From assembly GCF_004151275.2 (NCBI RefSeq), contig NZ_CP130821.1, positions 2,480,001 to 2,544,000 on the forward strand: DNA of 64,000 nt, read 5' to 3'. Positions 38,544 to 45,869 of the stretch are shown here, piece by piece. A program made the position numbers and the translations under genes. Source of the stretch: Flavobacterium dauae (lineage in GTDB: Bacteria > Bacteroidota > Bacteroidia > Flavobacteriales > Flavobacteriaceae). The notes below the pieces were generated by a model. The model was not told the origin of the DNA. It searched no databases and saw only the letters and a list, made by a program, of their open reading frames with translations. Within the stretch, counting starts at the first letter, position 1, and each line of letters opens with the position of its first letter.

Positions 38544-38843
38544 TTAATGTGCTTTAACTTTCTCTTTGCGTTTAACAAGCAAACGTTCTAACGCTTCGGC
38601 ACCCATATCGGCTGCTTCCTCAAACGATTTAGCTGTTTTTTTAACCACTAAATCATCACCCGGAATTCGCACAATAATATCTACTGACTTGTTTTCTTTG
38701 TCACTTGTATTTTCCGTATGCAAAGATACATCAATTCCAACAATTTTATCATAAAACTGCTGTAATTTTTCTAAACGAATGTTTATAAAATCGACCAATT
38801 TTCGATCAATATTAAAATTAACCGCCTGAACATTTACTTTCAT
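38544..38843 (-). CDS. raiA: short ribosome hibernation promoting factor
   Basis: A 99-residue protein of the HPF/YfiA family that binds the decoding centre of idle ribosomes in stationary phase. The fold is seen in MKVNVQAVNFNIDRKLVDFINIRLEKL, quoted here as the first strand MKVNVQAVNF and helix LVDFINIRLEKL, followed by VDVSLH-like GIDVSLHTEN, VDIIVRIPGDDLVVKKTA and the basic C-terminal helix EALERLLVKRKEKVKAH. It is the short form, without the C-terminal dimerisation domain of long HPF. It lies 20 bases downstream of xerC on the same strand and is closed by its own terminator. Confidence 0.93.
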   Translation of the reverse strand: MKVNVQAVNFNIDRKLVDFINIRLEKLQQFYDKIVGIDVSLHTENTSDKENKSVDIIVRIPGDDLVVKKTAKSFEEAADMGAEALERLLVKRKEKVKAH

Positions 38844-38863
38844 AAAAACTATATTTTAGAGGT

Positions 38864-39766
38864 TCATAATAAATCTTCTTCAGAATTAAATCGCGGATGT
38901 GCCTTACTGTACATTTTTTTTAACTCTGCCAAACTGGTGTGCGTATAAATCTGGGTTGACGATAAACTTGAATGCCCCAGCAATTCTTTAATTGTATTTA
39001 AATTAGCACCTGCGTTTAGCATATGTGTAGCAAATGTATGGCGTAACACATGCGGACTTTTTTTCCCTTTAGAAGTTACACCCCTAAAATAATTATTTAT
39101 TAAACGATATACAAATGTTTGGTTTAAATTTTTACTGTTTTTTAACAAAAAGATATTCTTGCCATAACTATCACCAAATTGTAACTTGCGCTTATCGATA
39201 AATTCCGTTAAAATAGCTGCTACCGAAGTTAATATTGGCACAATGCGTTCTTTTGATCTTTTACCCAAAACTTTAATTTCTAACCTATTTAAGTCAACAT
39301 CGTGCAACTGTAAATTAATCAATTCGCTTTTACGGATTCCTAACGTATAAAAAAGTACAATGACTACGTAGTTTTGCAGCCCGAAATAATCATCGTCAAA
39401 ATCGGTGCGTTCTATCTTCTTCATTTCATCTTCAGAAAAAGGTACCTGTAACACTTTTTTTATTCGCAATGCTTTATGTGCTTGTAAAGGATAACTGCTT
39501 ATTGTTTTGGTTATGTATAAAAATTTAAAGTAACTTTTTAACGAGGCTATTTTACGATTTATAGAATTGTTGCTCATTTTTTGCGATGATAATGACACAA
39601 TCCAGTTTCTGATGTGCTGATAAACGATCTCATTTACAGCAGAAATATCTTTTGCAGTAAAATTTAAAAACGATTCTACATCGTTCACATACGCATTTAC
39701 GGTATGCAGCGAAAAATGTTTTTCTTTTAAAAGATAGTCGTAATAAGGTTTTATAAATTTTTCCAT
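38864..39766 (-). CDS. xerC: tyrosine recombinase, XerC/XerD type
   Basis: A 300-residue tyrosine recombinase for chromosome dimer resolution at dif. The N-terminal SAM-like core-binding domain (YLLKEKHFSLHTVNAYVNDV) is followed by the catalytic domain with Arg in GIRKSELINL, Lys in KVLGKRSKER, HVLRHTFATHML (H-x-x-R), LGHSSLSST and the nucleophile Tyr in QIYTH. I use the ATG at 39764-39766; the open frame also allows a TTG at 39784, inside the preceding hairpin. The gene lies between rpsU and raiA, a core-genome context, so it is a housekeeping recombinase and not a phage integrase. Whether it acts as XerC or XerD cannot be told from this alone. Confidence 0.9.
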   Translation of the reverse strand: MEKFIKPYYDYLLKEKHFSLHTVNAYVNDVESFLNFTAKDISAVNEIVYQHIRNWIVSLSSQKMSNNSINRKIASLKSYFKFLYITKTISSYPLQAHKALRIKKVLQVPFSEDEMKKIERTDFDDDYFGLQNYVVIVLFYTLGIRKSELINLQLHDVDLNRLEIKVLGKRSKERIVPILTSVAAILTEFIDKRKLQFGDSYGKNIFLLKNSKNLNQTFVYRLINNYFRGVTSKGKKSPHVLRHTFATHMLNAGANLNTIKELLGHSSLSSTQIYTHTSLAELKKMYSKAHPRFNSEEDLL

Positions 39767-39770
39767 AAAA

Positions 39771-39806
39771 AAATCGCTAACCAAAGTTACCTTTAATTAG
39801 CGATTT
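39771..39806 (-). terminator. intrinsic terminator of rpsU abutting the xerC start
   Basis: A perfect 10-bp stem (AAATCGCTAA at 39771-39780, TTAGCGATTT at 39797-39806) with a 16-nt loop. On the minus strand a run of seven T follows, and the last T is immediately before the xerC ATG. It lies 26 bases past the rpsU stop. Confidence 0.85.
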
Positions 39807-39831
39807 AAAAAATTTATTTTAGAAGATACTA

Positions 39832-40026
39832 CTAGAATTCTACAGCATCTCTTAATCCTTGAACGTATTGTGCTTTTTGTAATTGTGCACGTTTTGTTAT
39901 AGAAGGTTTCGTAAAGTTTTTACGAGATCTTAATTGACGTAACGTTCCTGTTTTGTCAAATTTTCTTTTGTAACGTTTTAACGCTCTATCAATATTTTCT
40001 CCGTCTTTAATTGGAATGATCAACAT
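39832..40026 (-). CDS. rpsU: ribosomal protein bS21
   Basis: A 64-residue, strongly basic small-subunit protein (MLIIPIKDGENIDRALKRYK at the start, ending RDAVEF). Tyr54 is present in KAQYVQG; in Flavobacterium ribosomes this residue is reported to help sequester the 16S anti-Shine-Dalgarno tail. Unusually for the phylum, the gene has a strong Shine-Dalgarno site 9-10 bases before the start (separate entry). The combination fits autoregulation: ribosomes lacking bS21 expose the anti-SD and preferentially translate rpsU. A TACTTTTG -7 box lies 30 bases upstream and an intrinsic terminator follows the stop. Confidence 0.96.
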   Translation of the reverse strand: MLIIPIKDGENIDRALKRYKRKFDKTGTLRQLRSRKNFTKPSITKRAQLQKAQYVQGLRDAVEF

Positions 40027-40035
40027 AATTTATAC

Positions 40036-40045
40036 ACCTCCTTTC
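40036..40045 (-). promoter_or_regulatory. strong Shine-Dalgarno site of rpsU
   Basis: The minus strand reads GAAAGGAGGT, complementary over all ten bases to the 16S rRNA 3' tail ACCUCCUUUC. It ends 9 bases before the rpsU ATG. No other gene start inspected in the window has a comparable site. Confidence 0.9.
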
Positions 40046-40055
40046 ATTATGGGTG

Positions 40056-40063
40056 CAAAAGTA
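40056..40063 (-). promoter_or_regulatory. candidate -7 box for rpsU
   Basis: The minus strand reads TACTTTTG, an exact TAnnTTTG match. Transcription would start near 40050, giving a leader of only about 24 bases that contains the Shine-Dalgarno site and little else. Confidence 0.6.
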
Positions 40064-40099
40064 GAAATAATTTTTTAATTACGAATGATTAATTTGGAA

Positions 40100-40885
40100 T
40101 TATTTCTTTCCATTTGAATAATAAGAGTTTTTCAAAAGCAAAAACTCTTTACTTTCTTCAATCAAATCGACTTTTAAATCATGAAATTTTTGATATTCAG
40201 TTTTCTCGAGAGATTTATCTATTATAACATTAAAATTTTCTGGATCGATACATAACAAACCTCTATCAAATAAAATATGTAAATCAGTCCTTAACAATAT
40301 TCCGTTCGCTATATTATTTTGCCCTGATTTTGAATGTGGAAATATGTGTGCCGCTTCAATAAGTTCAGGTACTTTAATTTTCGAAATCAAACATTGTGAA
40401 TTATACTTTTTAAGCAAGTTCAATTTAAATTTACTTTGGTTTTTACGTTGATTGATCCAAACTTGAATTTTCTGTAATTCATCATCGTTTGCTTCCTTCA
40501 TATATTCATGAAAACCATCGGTTATATTACCTGTTTCAACTATATGGAAATACTTATCATAAATAACATTCAGTTTACTCCCATCCTTTAATTTTCTATA
40601 ATCTAAATGTTTTCTCAATCCGAGAAGAGCAATTTTTAATCTTTCTATCTTATAATCATTTAGTAAATTATTCAATAAATCATCTAATAATTGAGCCCCT
40701 AATGTGCGTTTAAATTCTTCGCCTTTATAAAGTTTATGAAATATTCCTATTAAAATTTCTGCATAACCTTTACTCATTCCTCCTTCAGAAATCAACTTAT
40801 CAATTCCTTCACGTCTTGAAATCTCTTTAGTTAGAACTGTTTTTAAAATTTCATATATCTTTTTACTTAATTCTAAATCATTCAT
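40100..40885 (-). CDS. HNH endonuclease domain protein
   Basis: A 261-residue protein. The C-terminal third has an HNH_2-type nuclease motif: EAAHIFPHS (H180, H184), NIANGILL (N194) and RTDLHILFDRG (H203). The N-terminal ~150 residues are helical and of unknown fold, perhaps a DNA- or target-recognition domain. The single Cys at position 165 (NSQCLIS) aligns with the Cys that often starts this motif; the zinc-ribbon CxxC is absent. It stands alone, with no methyltransferase, ATPase or specificity subunit beside it, between rpsU and an acyl-CoA dehydrogenase. It could be a solitary restriction-like or defence nuclease. The function is not established. Confidence 0.82.
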   Translation of the reverse strand: MNDLELSKKIYEILKTVLTKEISRREGIDKLISEGGMSKGYAEILIGIFHKLYKGEEFKRTLGAQLLDDLLNNLLNDYKIERLKIALLGLRKHLDYRKLKDGSKLNVIYDKYFHIVETGNITDGFHEYMKEANDDELQKIQVWINQRKNQSKFKLNLLKKYNSQCLISKIKVPELIEAAHIFPHSKSGQNNIANGILLRTDLHILFDRGLLCIDPENFNVIIDKSLEKTEYQKFHDLKVDLIEESKEFLLLKNSYYSNGKK

Positions 40886-40940
40886 TTTATAACCTTTTAA
40901 ATCAAATCAAATATATTCAACTTACTTCAAAACAAAAAAA

Positions 40941-40965
40941 AGGAAAAACCACTATAGTCTTTCCT
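40941..40965 (-). terminator. intrinsic terminator after the acyl-CoA dehydrogenase gene
   Basis: A 6-bp stem (AGGAAA at 40941-40946, TTTCCT at 40960-40965) followed on the minus strand by a run of seven T. It lies 31 bases past the stop codon and upstream of the HNH gene. Confidence 0.5.
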
Positions 40966-40995
40966 CTTTTATCTATCATCTATTTTCTAAAAGAA

Positions 40996-42138
40996 TTAGT
41001 CTTTTAAAAGGTTTCTAGAAATAACCAATTTTTGAATTTCGGTTGTTCCTTCGCCAATGGTACATAATTTAGAATCGCGGAAGAATTTCTCTACCGGGAA
41101 ATCTTTTGTATAACCGTAACCACCGTGAATTTGGATTGCTTCGGTAGAAACTTTCACACAAACCTCAGACGCATACATTTTTGCCATTGCCCCTGCCGTT
41201 GTCATTGGTTTATGGTTGTTTTTTAAGTATGCTGCTTTGTGCAATAACAATTCTGAACATTCAATTTCGGTTGCCATATCGGCTAATTTAAACCCGATTG
41301 CTTGAAATTCCGAGATTGGTTTACCAAACTGAATACGCTCTTTTGAGTATTTCAACGCTGCTTCGTACGCACCTTTTGCAATTCCTAAAGATAAAGCACC
41401 AATTGAGATACGTCCGCCGTCTAAAATTTTCATTGCCTGAATGAATCCTTCGCCAACTTCGCCTAAACGGTTTGCATCAGAAACACGGCAGTTATCAAAA
41501 ATTAATTCTGCTGTTTCAGAAGCGCGCATTCCCAATTTATTTTCTTTTTTACCTGATGAAAAACCTGGAGTTCCTTTTTCAATTACAAAAGCGGTCATTC
41601 CACGAGAATCTCCTTTTTCGCCTGTACGAACAATTACAACAGCAACATCACCAGAAATTGCGTGTGTAATAAAGTTTTTAGCTCCGTTAATAATCCAGTC
41701 ATTTCCGTCTTTAACAGCAGTTGTTGCCATACCGCCTGCATCAGATCCGGTGTTGTGTTCTGTTAATCCCCACGCACCGATCCACTCGCCTGTTGCTAAT
41801 TTAGGAATCCATTTTTTCTTTTGCTCGTCATTAGCAAATGTTAAAATATGATTTGTACACAATGAGTTATGAGCCGCTACCGACAAACCAATTGATGAAT
41901 CTACTTTAGAAATTTCTTCTACAATGGTAATATATTCGTGATAACCTAAGCCCGATCCGCCTAATTCTTCAGGAACCAAAACCCCCATATAACCCATTTC
42001 TCCTAATTTTTTGAATAATTCTACAGGAAAAATCTGTGCTTCGTCCCATTTCATGATATTTGGACGAATTTCTTTCTCTGCAAAATCTCTGATTGATTGT
42101 GCAATCATTGCCTGGGTTTCATTATATTCAAAGTTCAT
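40996..42138 (-). CDS. acyl-CoA dehydrogenase
   Basis: A 380-residue FAD enzyme that introduces the alpha-beta double bond in acyl-CoA. Signature 1 is GAWGLTEHNTGSDAGG (about residues 126-141) and signature 2 is QIHGGYGYTKDFPVEKFFRDSKLCTIGEGTTEIQ, which I break as QIHGGYGYTKDFPVEK and IGEGTTEIQ (near the C-terminus). The catalytic base is the Glu of IGEGTTE (short-chain type position). The chain-length preference cannot be told; the sequence resembles short/branched-chain enzymes of fatty acid and amino acid catabolism. It follows the HhH-protein gene by 38 bases on the same strand. Confidence 0.94.
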   Translation of the reverse strand: MNFEYNETQAMIAQSIRDFAEKEIRPNIMKWDEAQIFPVELFKKLGEMGYMGVLVPEELGGSGLGYHEYITIVEEISKVDSSIGLSVAAHNSLCTNHILTFANDEQKKKWIPKLATGEWIGAWGLTEHNTGSDAGGMATTAVKDGNDWIINGAKNFITHAISGDVAVVIVRTGEKGDSRGMTAFVIEKGTPGFSSGKKENKLGMRASETAELIFDNCRVSDANRLGEVGEGFIQAMKILDGGRISIGALSLGIAKGAYEAALKYSKERIQFGKPISEFQAIGFKLADMATEIECSELLLHKAAYLKNNHKPMTTAGAMAKMYASEVCVKVSTEAIQIHGGYGYTKDFPVEKFFRDSKLCTIGEGTTEIQKLVISRNLLKD

Positions 42139-42176
42139 TTTATACTTAATTATTGTTATTGTTTTTGCTTATTTTT

Positions 42177-43028
42177 CTAAAAAGTCAAATATACTTTAAT
42201 TATCCTTAATTTGTCAAGTGGAAAAGTCCTAATTTTTTCTAAATCTTCAATTTTTAAAGGTTGATCACTTTTGCTTCTAAAAAGCACAATTTGTCGGGCA
42301 ATGTGACTGTTAATATACGGAATTTGAGCCAATTGCTCTTTCGTAGCGGTGTTTACATTTACTTTTTTAATTGCCACAGCAGTTTTAACCTTTGTATTTT
42401 GTTTTAAGATTTTAACTGCTTCGGGACGTAATCCTTTTATAAAATCGATTTGATGGATCGATACAAAACCTCCTAATTTTTCACGTTCGTTGATAACCGC
42501 ATTTGCGTAATAATCGCCAATTCCTTTTATGGCAACCAAATCTTCAACAGAAGCTTTGTTTAAATCAATGTTTTTAAAGACAACCGGTTCGTTGTTTTCT
42601 ACATAAGTGCTCGATTTTTTATGTTGCGTCCATTCCGGAAATTTAAAATAAGGTGAGATTTTATCAAGCAATTCTTTTGAAACACCTGTAACCTGTTGAA
42701 ATTCTGCAGCAGAATTTACATATTTTCCTGTAGATCTAAATTTTAGTAATTTATCAATCTCTTCGGTTGTCATTCCTAATTTAAATCCTTTGTAATCTGT
42801 GATGAAATTTGGATTAAAAGGTTGAAGATCAAATTTTTTCATAGCCAACTGCTTTAAACTGTCTATTTGCAATTGTGTTTTTTCGTCAACTTTATAATCA
42901 GCAGTTTCGCTAGCAAATGATTTACTTTTTACAACTAAAATCACAGTCTGCAAAAGCACAATGAGTATAACAAAAGCCACAAGACCTTTGCGTTGTTTGT
43001 TACTAAAATACGGAAGCTGCGTTTTCAT
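42177..43028 (-). CDS. ComEA-like helix-hairpin-helix protein
   Basis: A 283-residue protein with one N-terminal membrane helix (about residues 15-34, LVAFVILIVLLQTVILVV) and two helix-hairpin-helix segments: IDLNKASVEDLVAIKGIGDYYA (about 153-174) and VNVNTATKEQLAQIPYINSHIA. Broken here, the key residues are the KGIG hairpin and the second, weaker PYIN hairpin. The family binds DNA without sequence specificity; membrane-anchored members act in DNA uptake (ComEA). It overlaps the DUF2851 gene by 4 bases (ATGA), so the pair is coupled. A role in natural transformation is an inference; no other com genes are in the window. Confidence 0.85.
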   Translation of the reverse strand: MKTQLPYFSNKQRKGLVAFVILIVLLQTVILVVKSKSFASETADYKVDEKTQLQIDSLKQLAMKKFDLQPFNPNFITDYKGFKLGMTTEEIDKLLKFRSTGKYVNSAAEFQQVTGVSKELLDKISPYFKFPEWTQHKKSSTYVENNEPVVFKNIDLNKASVEDLVAIKGIGDYYANAVINEREKLGGFVSIHQIDFIKGLRPEAVKILKQNTKVKTAVAIKKVNVNTATKEQLAQIPYINSHIARQIVLFRSKSDQPLKIEDLEKIRTFPLDKLRIIKVYLTF

Positions 43029-44290
43029 TTGTTCATTAGTTTTATGCCGATTTCACAATTTAAACACCTTCTTAAATCGCAATAATTTTTCTTTAAGAAT
43101 AATACCGATTGACTGTCTAATGACGATTTTACCGGAACTTGTAGTTTTTGAAACATTTCGGTAGTACTGTTTTTCTCAAAGTCGATAGACTGATAATGCT
43201 GCAACACTTCATCGATAATGTCTTTACCCAATTGTTGATGGTACACATATTGAAAAGGCAAAATGGTATTTATAAGCAACAGATTGTAAAACGACTGCGA
43301 AATCGTTTTTTTACGAATTTTATGCTCTTTGCCAAAAACATAATGCGTTTGCCAATAATTGGAAACGGGAGCACCCAACAAGTGATTATTCAAAGAGATA
43401 CTCTCGGGATTTCGAATTAAATCAAACAAAAAAGGTTGGTTATAAATGAACGACGCAAACTGTATTAAACGAATTGTTGGAAAATTATCTGGGCGTAATT
43501 TGAAATATGTCGGCGTGTTTACTGTTTGTTTTAAATTGTATTTCTGTTTTAAATACGCATAGGTTTTTTGCAGCGTTTTAAAATAATAATCTTCTGTTTC
43601 TGATGTAAGTAAATTGGCTGTACCCAAAAACAAAGCTTCTAAATGTATCAAATGCACCTGTTCTTTACGAATAATTTTCAATGGCAGATTTTTGGCAACT
43701 TCGTAAAAAACTTCGCCGTTAATATTCAATCCAAAATTTCGTAATAAGATACGATAAAAAGCTTCTTCCCAATTGTTGTTGGTTTGTTTTAGTTCTTTTA
43801 CAATGCGGTTTGTGAACTGCTCTAATCGTTCAATCATTAATTTTTCTTTCCAAATAAGCCAATCGAACGAATTGAATTGTTTGATATAATCTTCGCAAAA
43901 AATGTACTGAGGATTTAACTTGAACTGATGATAGGCGTTAAAAACATTTTCGGAAACATACTCTTTTAAAACAATGGTAGGAATTTCGGTTCCGTTAGAT
44001 CGTAAAACCGATAAATCGTTGTTCCAAACCACATGCAGAATCACATTTTGATACGCCGGATCGATTTCGTGATGATGTGCATACCAATCGGAAGCATTTA
44101 TGTGCATTTCTACATTTCCTGCCCATAATTGCCCGTCGATATAAACTTGTGCGTTAAAAAAATCCGGACCTTCTGTTCCTAAATACAAGCCAAAATTTTT
44201 TATAACAACCTCATTGTTTTGAACTGTTCTGAGTGAAGTATTGTTAAGCTTTTTAAATCTCCACACATAATGTAAAAAATCTTCCCGCAT
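43025..44290 (-). CDS. DUF2851 family protein
   Basis: A 421-residue protein of a Bacteroidota-typical family of unknown function. The N-terminal third carries the conserved GPDFFNAQVYIDGQLWAGNVE, quoted as GPDFFNAQV and WAGNVEMHI, then SDWYAHHHEIDPAYQNVILHVV, here SDWYAHHHEIDPAY. The acidic and His residues in that segment (E, H, D) look like a metal-binding nuclease-like core, an inference. The C-terminus has a CxxxxCxxC-like end (CDLRRCLNCEIG). The gene is first in a pair with the HhH protein, whose start overlaps its stop, suggesting a nucleic-acid related role. Confidence 0.88.
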   Translation of the reverse strand: MREDFLHYVWRFKKLNNTSLRTVQNNEVVIKNFGLYLGTEGPDFFNAQVYIDGQLWAGNVEMHINASDWYAHHHEIDPAYQNVILHVVWNNDLSVLRSNGTEIPTIVLKEYVSENVFNAYHQFKLNPQYIFCEDYIKQFNSFDWLIWKEKLMIERLEQFTNRIVKELKQTNNNWEEAFYRILLRNFGLNINGEVFYEVAKNLPLKIIRKEQVHLIHLEALFLGTANLLTSETEDYYFKTLQKTYAYLKQKYNLKQTVNTPTYFKLRPDNFPTIRLIQFASFIYNQPFLFDLIRNPESISLNNHLLGAPVSNYWQTHYVFGKEHKIRKKTISQSFYNLLLINTILPFQYVYHQQLGKDIIDEVLQHYQSIDFEKNSTTEMFQKLQVPVKSSLDSQSVLFLKKNYCDLRRCLNCEIGIKLMNK

Positions 44291-44403
44291 AATAAAAAAG
44301 CTTTTTATAAATTTAATCTTTTTTTTAAAAACTTCCTAATTATCAACCAATTTATGAGTTTCAATTAATTTAAAAGAACCCATTCTAACGTTAACTTCAA
44401 AAC

Positions 44404-44436
44404 AAAAAAAAGAGCAGCGAACCGCTACTCCTTTTT
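44404..44436 (-). terminator. intrinsic terminator after the CBS-type PLP enzyme gene
   Basis: An 8-bp stem with one C-A mismatch (GAGCAGCG at 44412-44419, CGCTACTC at 44423-44430), flanked by A and T runs on either side, directly after the stop codon. Confidence 0.65.
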
Positions 44437-44437
44437 C

Positions 44438-45802
44438 TTATTTTATAGAATTTATAATATCGTATTTAGTAATGATATGGTATTTACCATTTTCTAAATC
44501 TACTAAAACAGCGTTATTTTCTTGAGAGATTAGTTTAGAAACATCTTCAACCTTGGCTTTTTTAGAAACAACGGGATAAGGTTTCCCCATTATCTCTTTA
44601 ACAGGAATTTCGGCAATTTCTTTATTATTCAAAAAAGCTTGTAACAAATTACTATCTTCTAATGATCCAACAAAACCAGTGGTATCCATAACCGGAATTT
44701 GCGATATTTTAAACTTACGCATTCTATCAATTGCGTGGCTTACTAGTTCTTCGGTACGAACAATCACCAAAGGTTTATCGATATGGTTTTTTATTAAATC
44801 TTCGGCAGTAACAATTTCTTCTTCCAAATAACCGCGTTCGCGCATCCAATCATCGTTAAAAATTTTACCAATGTAACGCGAGCCCGAATCGTGAAACAAT
44901 ACCACAACTACATCATCAGGTTTTAACTGATCTTTCATCTGCAACAATCCTTTAATTGCCGACCCTGATGACATTCCTACAAAAATTCCTTCTTCTAAAG
45001 CTAATTTTCTACAGAAAACCGCCGCATCTTTATCGGTAACTTTTGTAAAATGATCGATCACAGAAAAATCAACATTTTTTGGAAGAATATCTTCTCCGAT
45101 GCCTTCTGTTACGTACGAATATACTTCGTTTTCATCAAAAATTCCTGTTTCATGGTATTTTTTAAAGACCGATCCATAGGTATCAACTCCCCAAATTTTC
45201 ACATCCTGTTTTTGTTCCTTTAAATATTTACCAACGCCCGAAATGGTTCCGCCTGTACCAACTCCCACAATAAAATGGGTAACCTTACCAGCGGTTTGTT
45301 CCCAAATTTCTGGACCAGTTTGTTCGTAATTTGCTTTTGCGTTTGATGGATTATCGTATTGATTTACGTACCAAGAATTCGGTGTTTCTTCTGCCAAACG
45401 TTTAGAAACCGAATAGTATGAACGTGAATCGGTTGGTTCTACATCGGTAGGACAAACCACAACCTTTGCACCAACAGCACGTAGAATATCCATTTTTTCT
45501 TTAGACTGCTTGTCGGTAATTACACAGATTAACTTGTATCCTTTCACAATAGCAGCCAACGCCAAGCCCATTCCGGTGTTACCTGAAGTGCCTTCAATAA
45601 TGGTTCCGCCCGGTTTTAAACGTCCGTCAGCTTCGGCATCTTCTATCATTTTCAATGCCATACGGTCTTTACACGAATGTCCGGGATTAAAATATTCTAC
45701 CTTTGCAAAAACTTTACAAGGCAAATCTTTTACAATTTTATTTAACTGAACCAAAGGCGTGTTGCCAATTGTTTCTAATATATTTTTTGCGTAATTCATC
45801 AT
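44438..45802 (-). CDS. cystathionine beta-synthase-type PLP enzyme with CBS domains
   Basis: A 454-residue protein. The N-terminal ~320 residues are a cysteine synthase/CBS fold with the PLP lysine K45 (GHSCKDRMAL), the SGNTG loop (73-77) and the phosphate-binding GTGGTISGVG (about residue 180). The C-terminal ~120 residues hold a pair of CBS domains (IVRTEELVSHAIDRMRKFKISQIPV; IMGKPYPVVSKKAKVEDVSKL), broken as EELVSHAIDRMRKF and IMGKPYPVVSKKAKVED. Such proteins condense serine or O-acetylserine with homocysteine or sulfide. No N-terminal heme motif is present. The start MM is ambiguous by one codon. It is preceded and followed by terminators, so it is a single-gene unit. Confidence 0.9.
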   Translation of the reverse strand: MMNYAKNILETIGNTPLVQLNKIVKDLPCKVFAKVEYFNPGHSCKDRMALKMIEDAEADGRLKPGGTIIEGTSGNTGMGLALAAIVKGYKLICVITDKQSKEKMDILRAVGAKVVVCPTDVEPTDSRSYYSVSKRLAEETPNSWYVNQYDNPSNAKANYEQTGPEIWEQTAGKVTHFIVGVGTGGTISGVGKYLKEQKQDVKIWGVDTYGSVFKKYHETGIFDENEVYSYVTEGIGEDILPKNVDFSVIDHFTKVTDKDAAVFCRKLALEEGIFVGMSSGSAIKGLLQMKDQLKPDDVVVVLFHDSGSRYIGKIFNDDWMRERGYLEEEIVTAEDLIKNHIDKPLVIVRTEELVSHAIDRMRKFKISQIPVMDTTGFVGSLEDSNLLQAFLNNKEIAEIPVKEIMGKPYPVVSKKAKVEDVSKLISQENNAVLVDLENGKYHIITKYDIINSIK

Positions 45803-45847
45803 TTTTTTAATTTATACAAAGATACAATATGTGTTTAAGAAAAGAAA

Positions 45848-45869
45848 AAAGTTGTATTGCTACAACTTT
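45848..45869 (-). terminator. intrinsic terminator of the putative porin gene
   Basis: A perfect 9-bp stem (AAAGTTGTA at 45848-45856, TACAACTTT at 45861-45869) with a TTGC loop and a T run on the minus strand. The first arm overlaps the porin stop codon. Confidence 0.8.

Noticed and set aside
38864..39766. Tyrosine recombinase near a tRNA cluster as a possible integrative element
   Set aside because: The recombinase is of housekeeping XerC/D type in a core context, there is no duplicated tRNA 3' end, and no phage or transfer genes are nearby.
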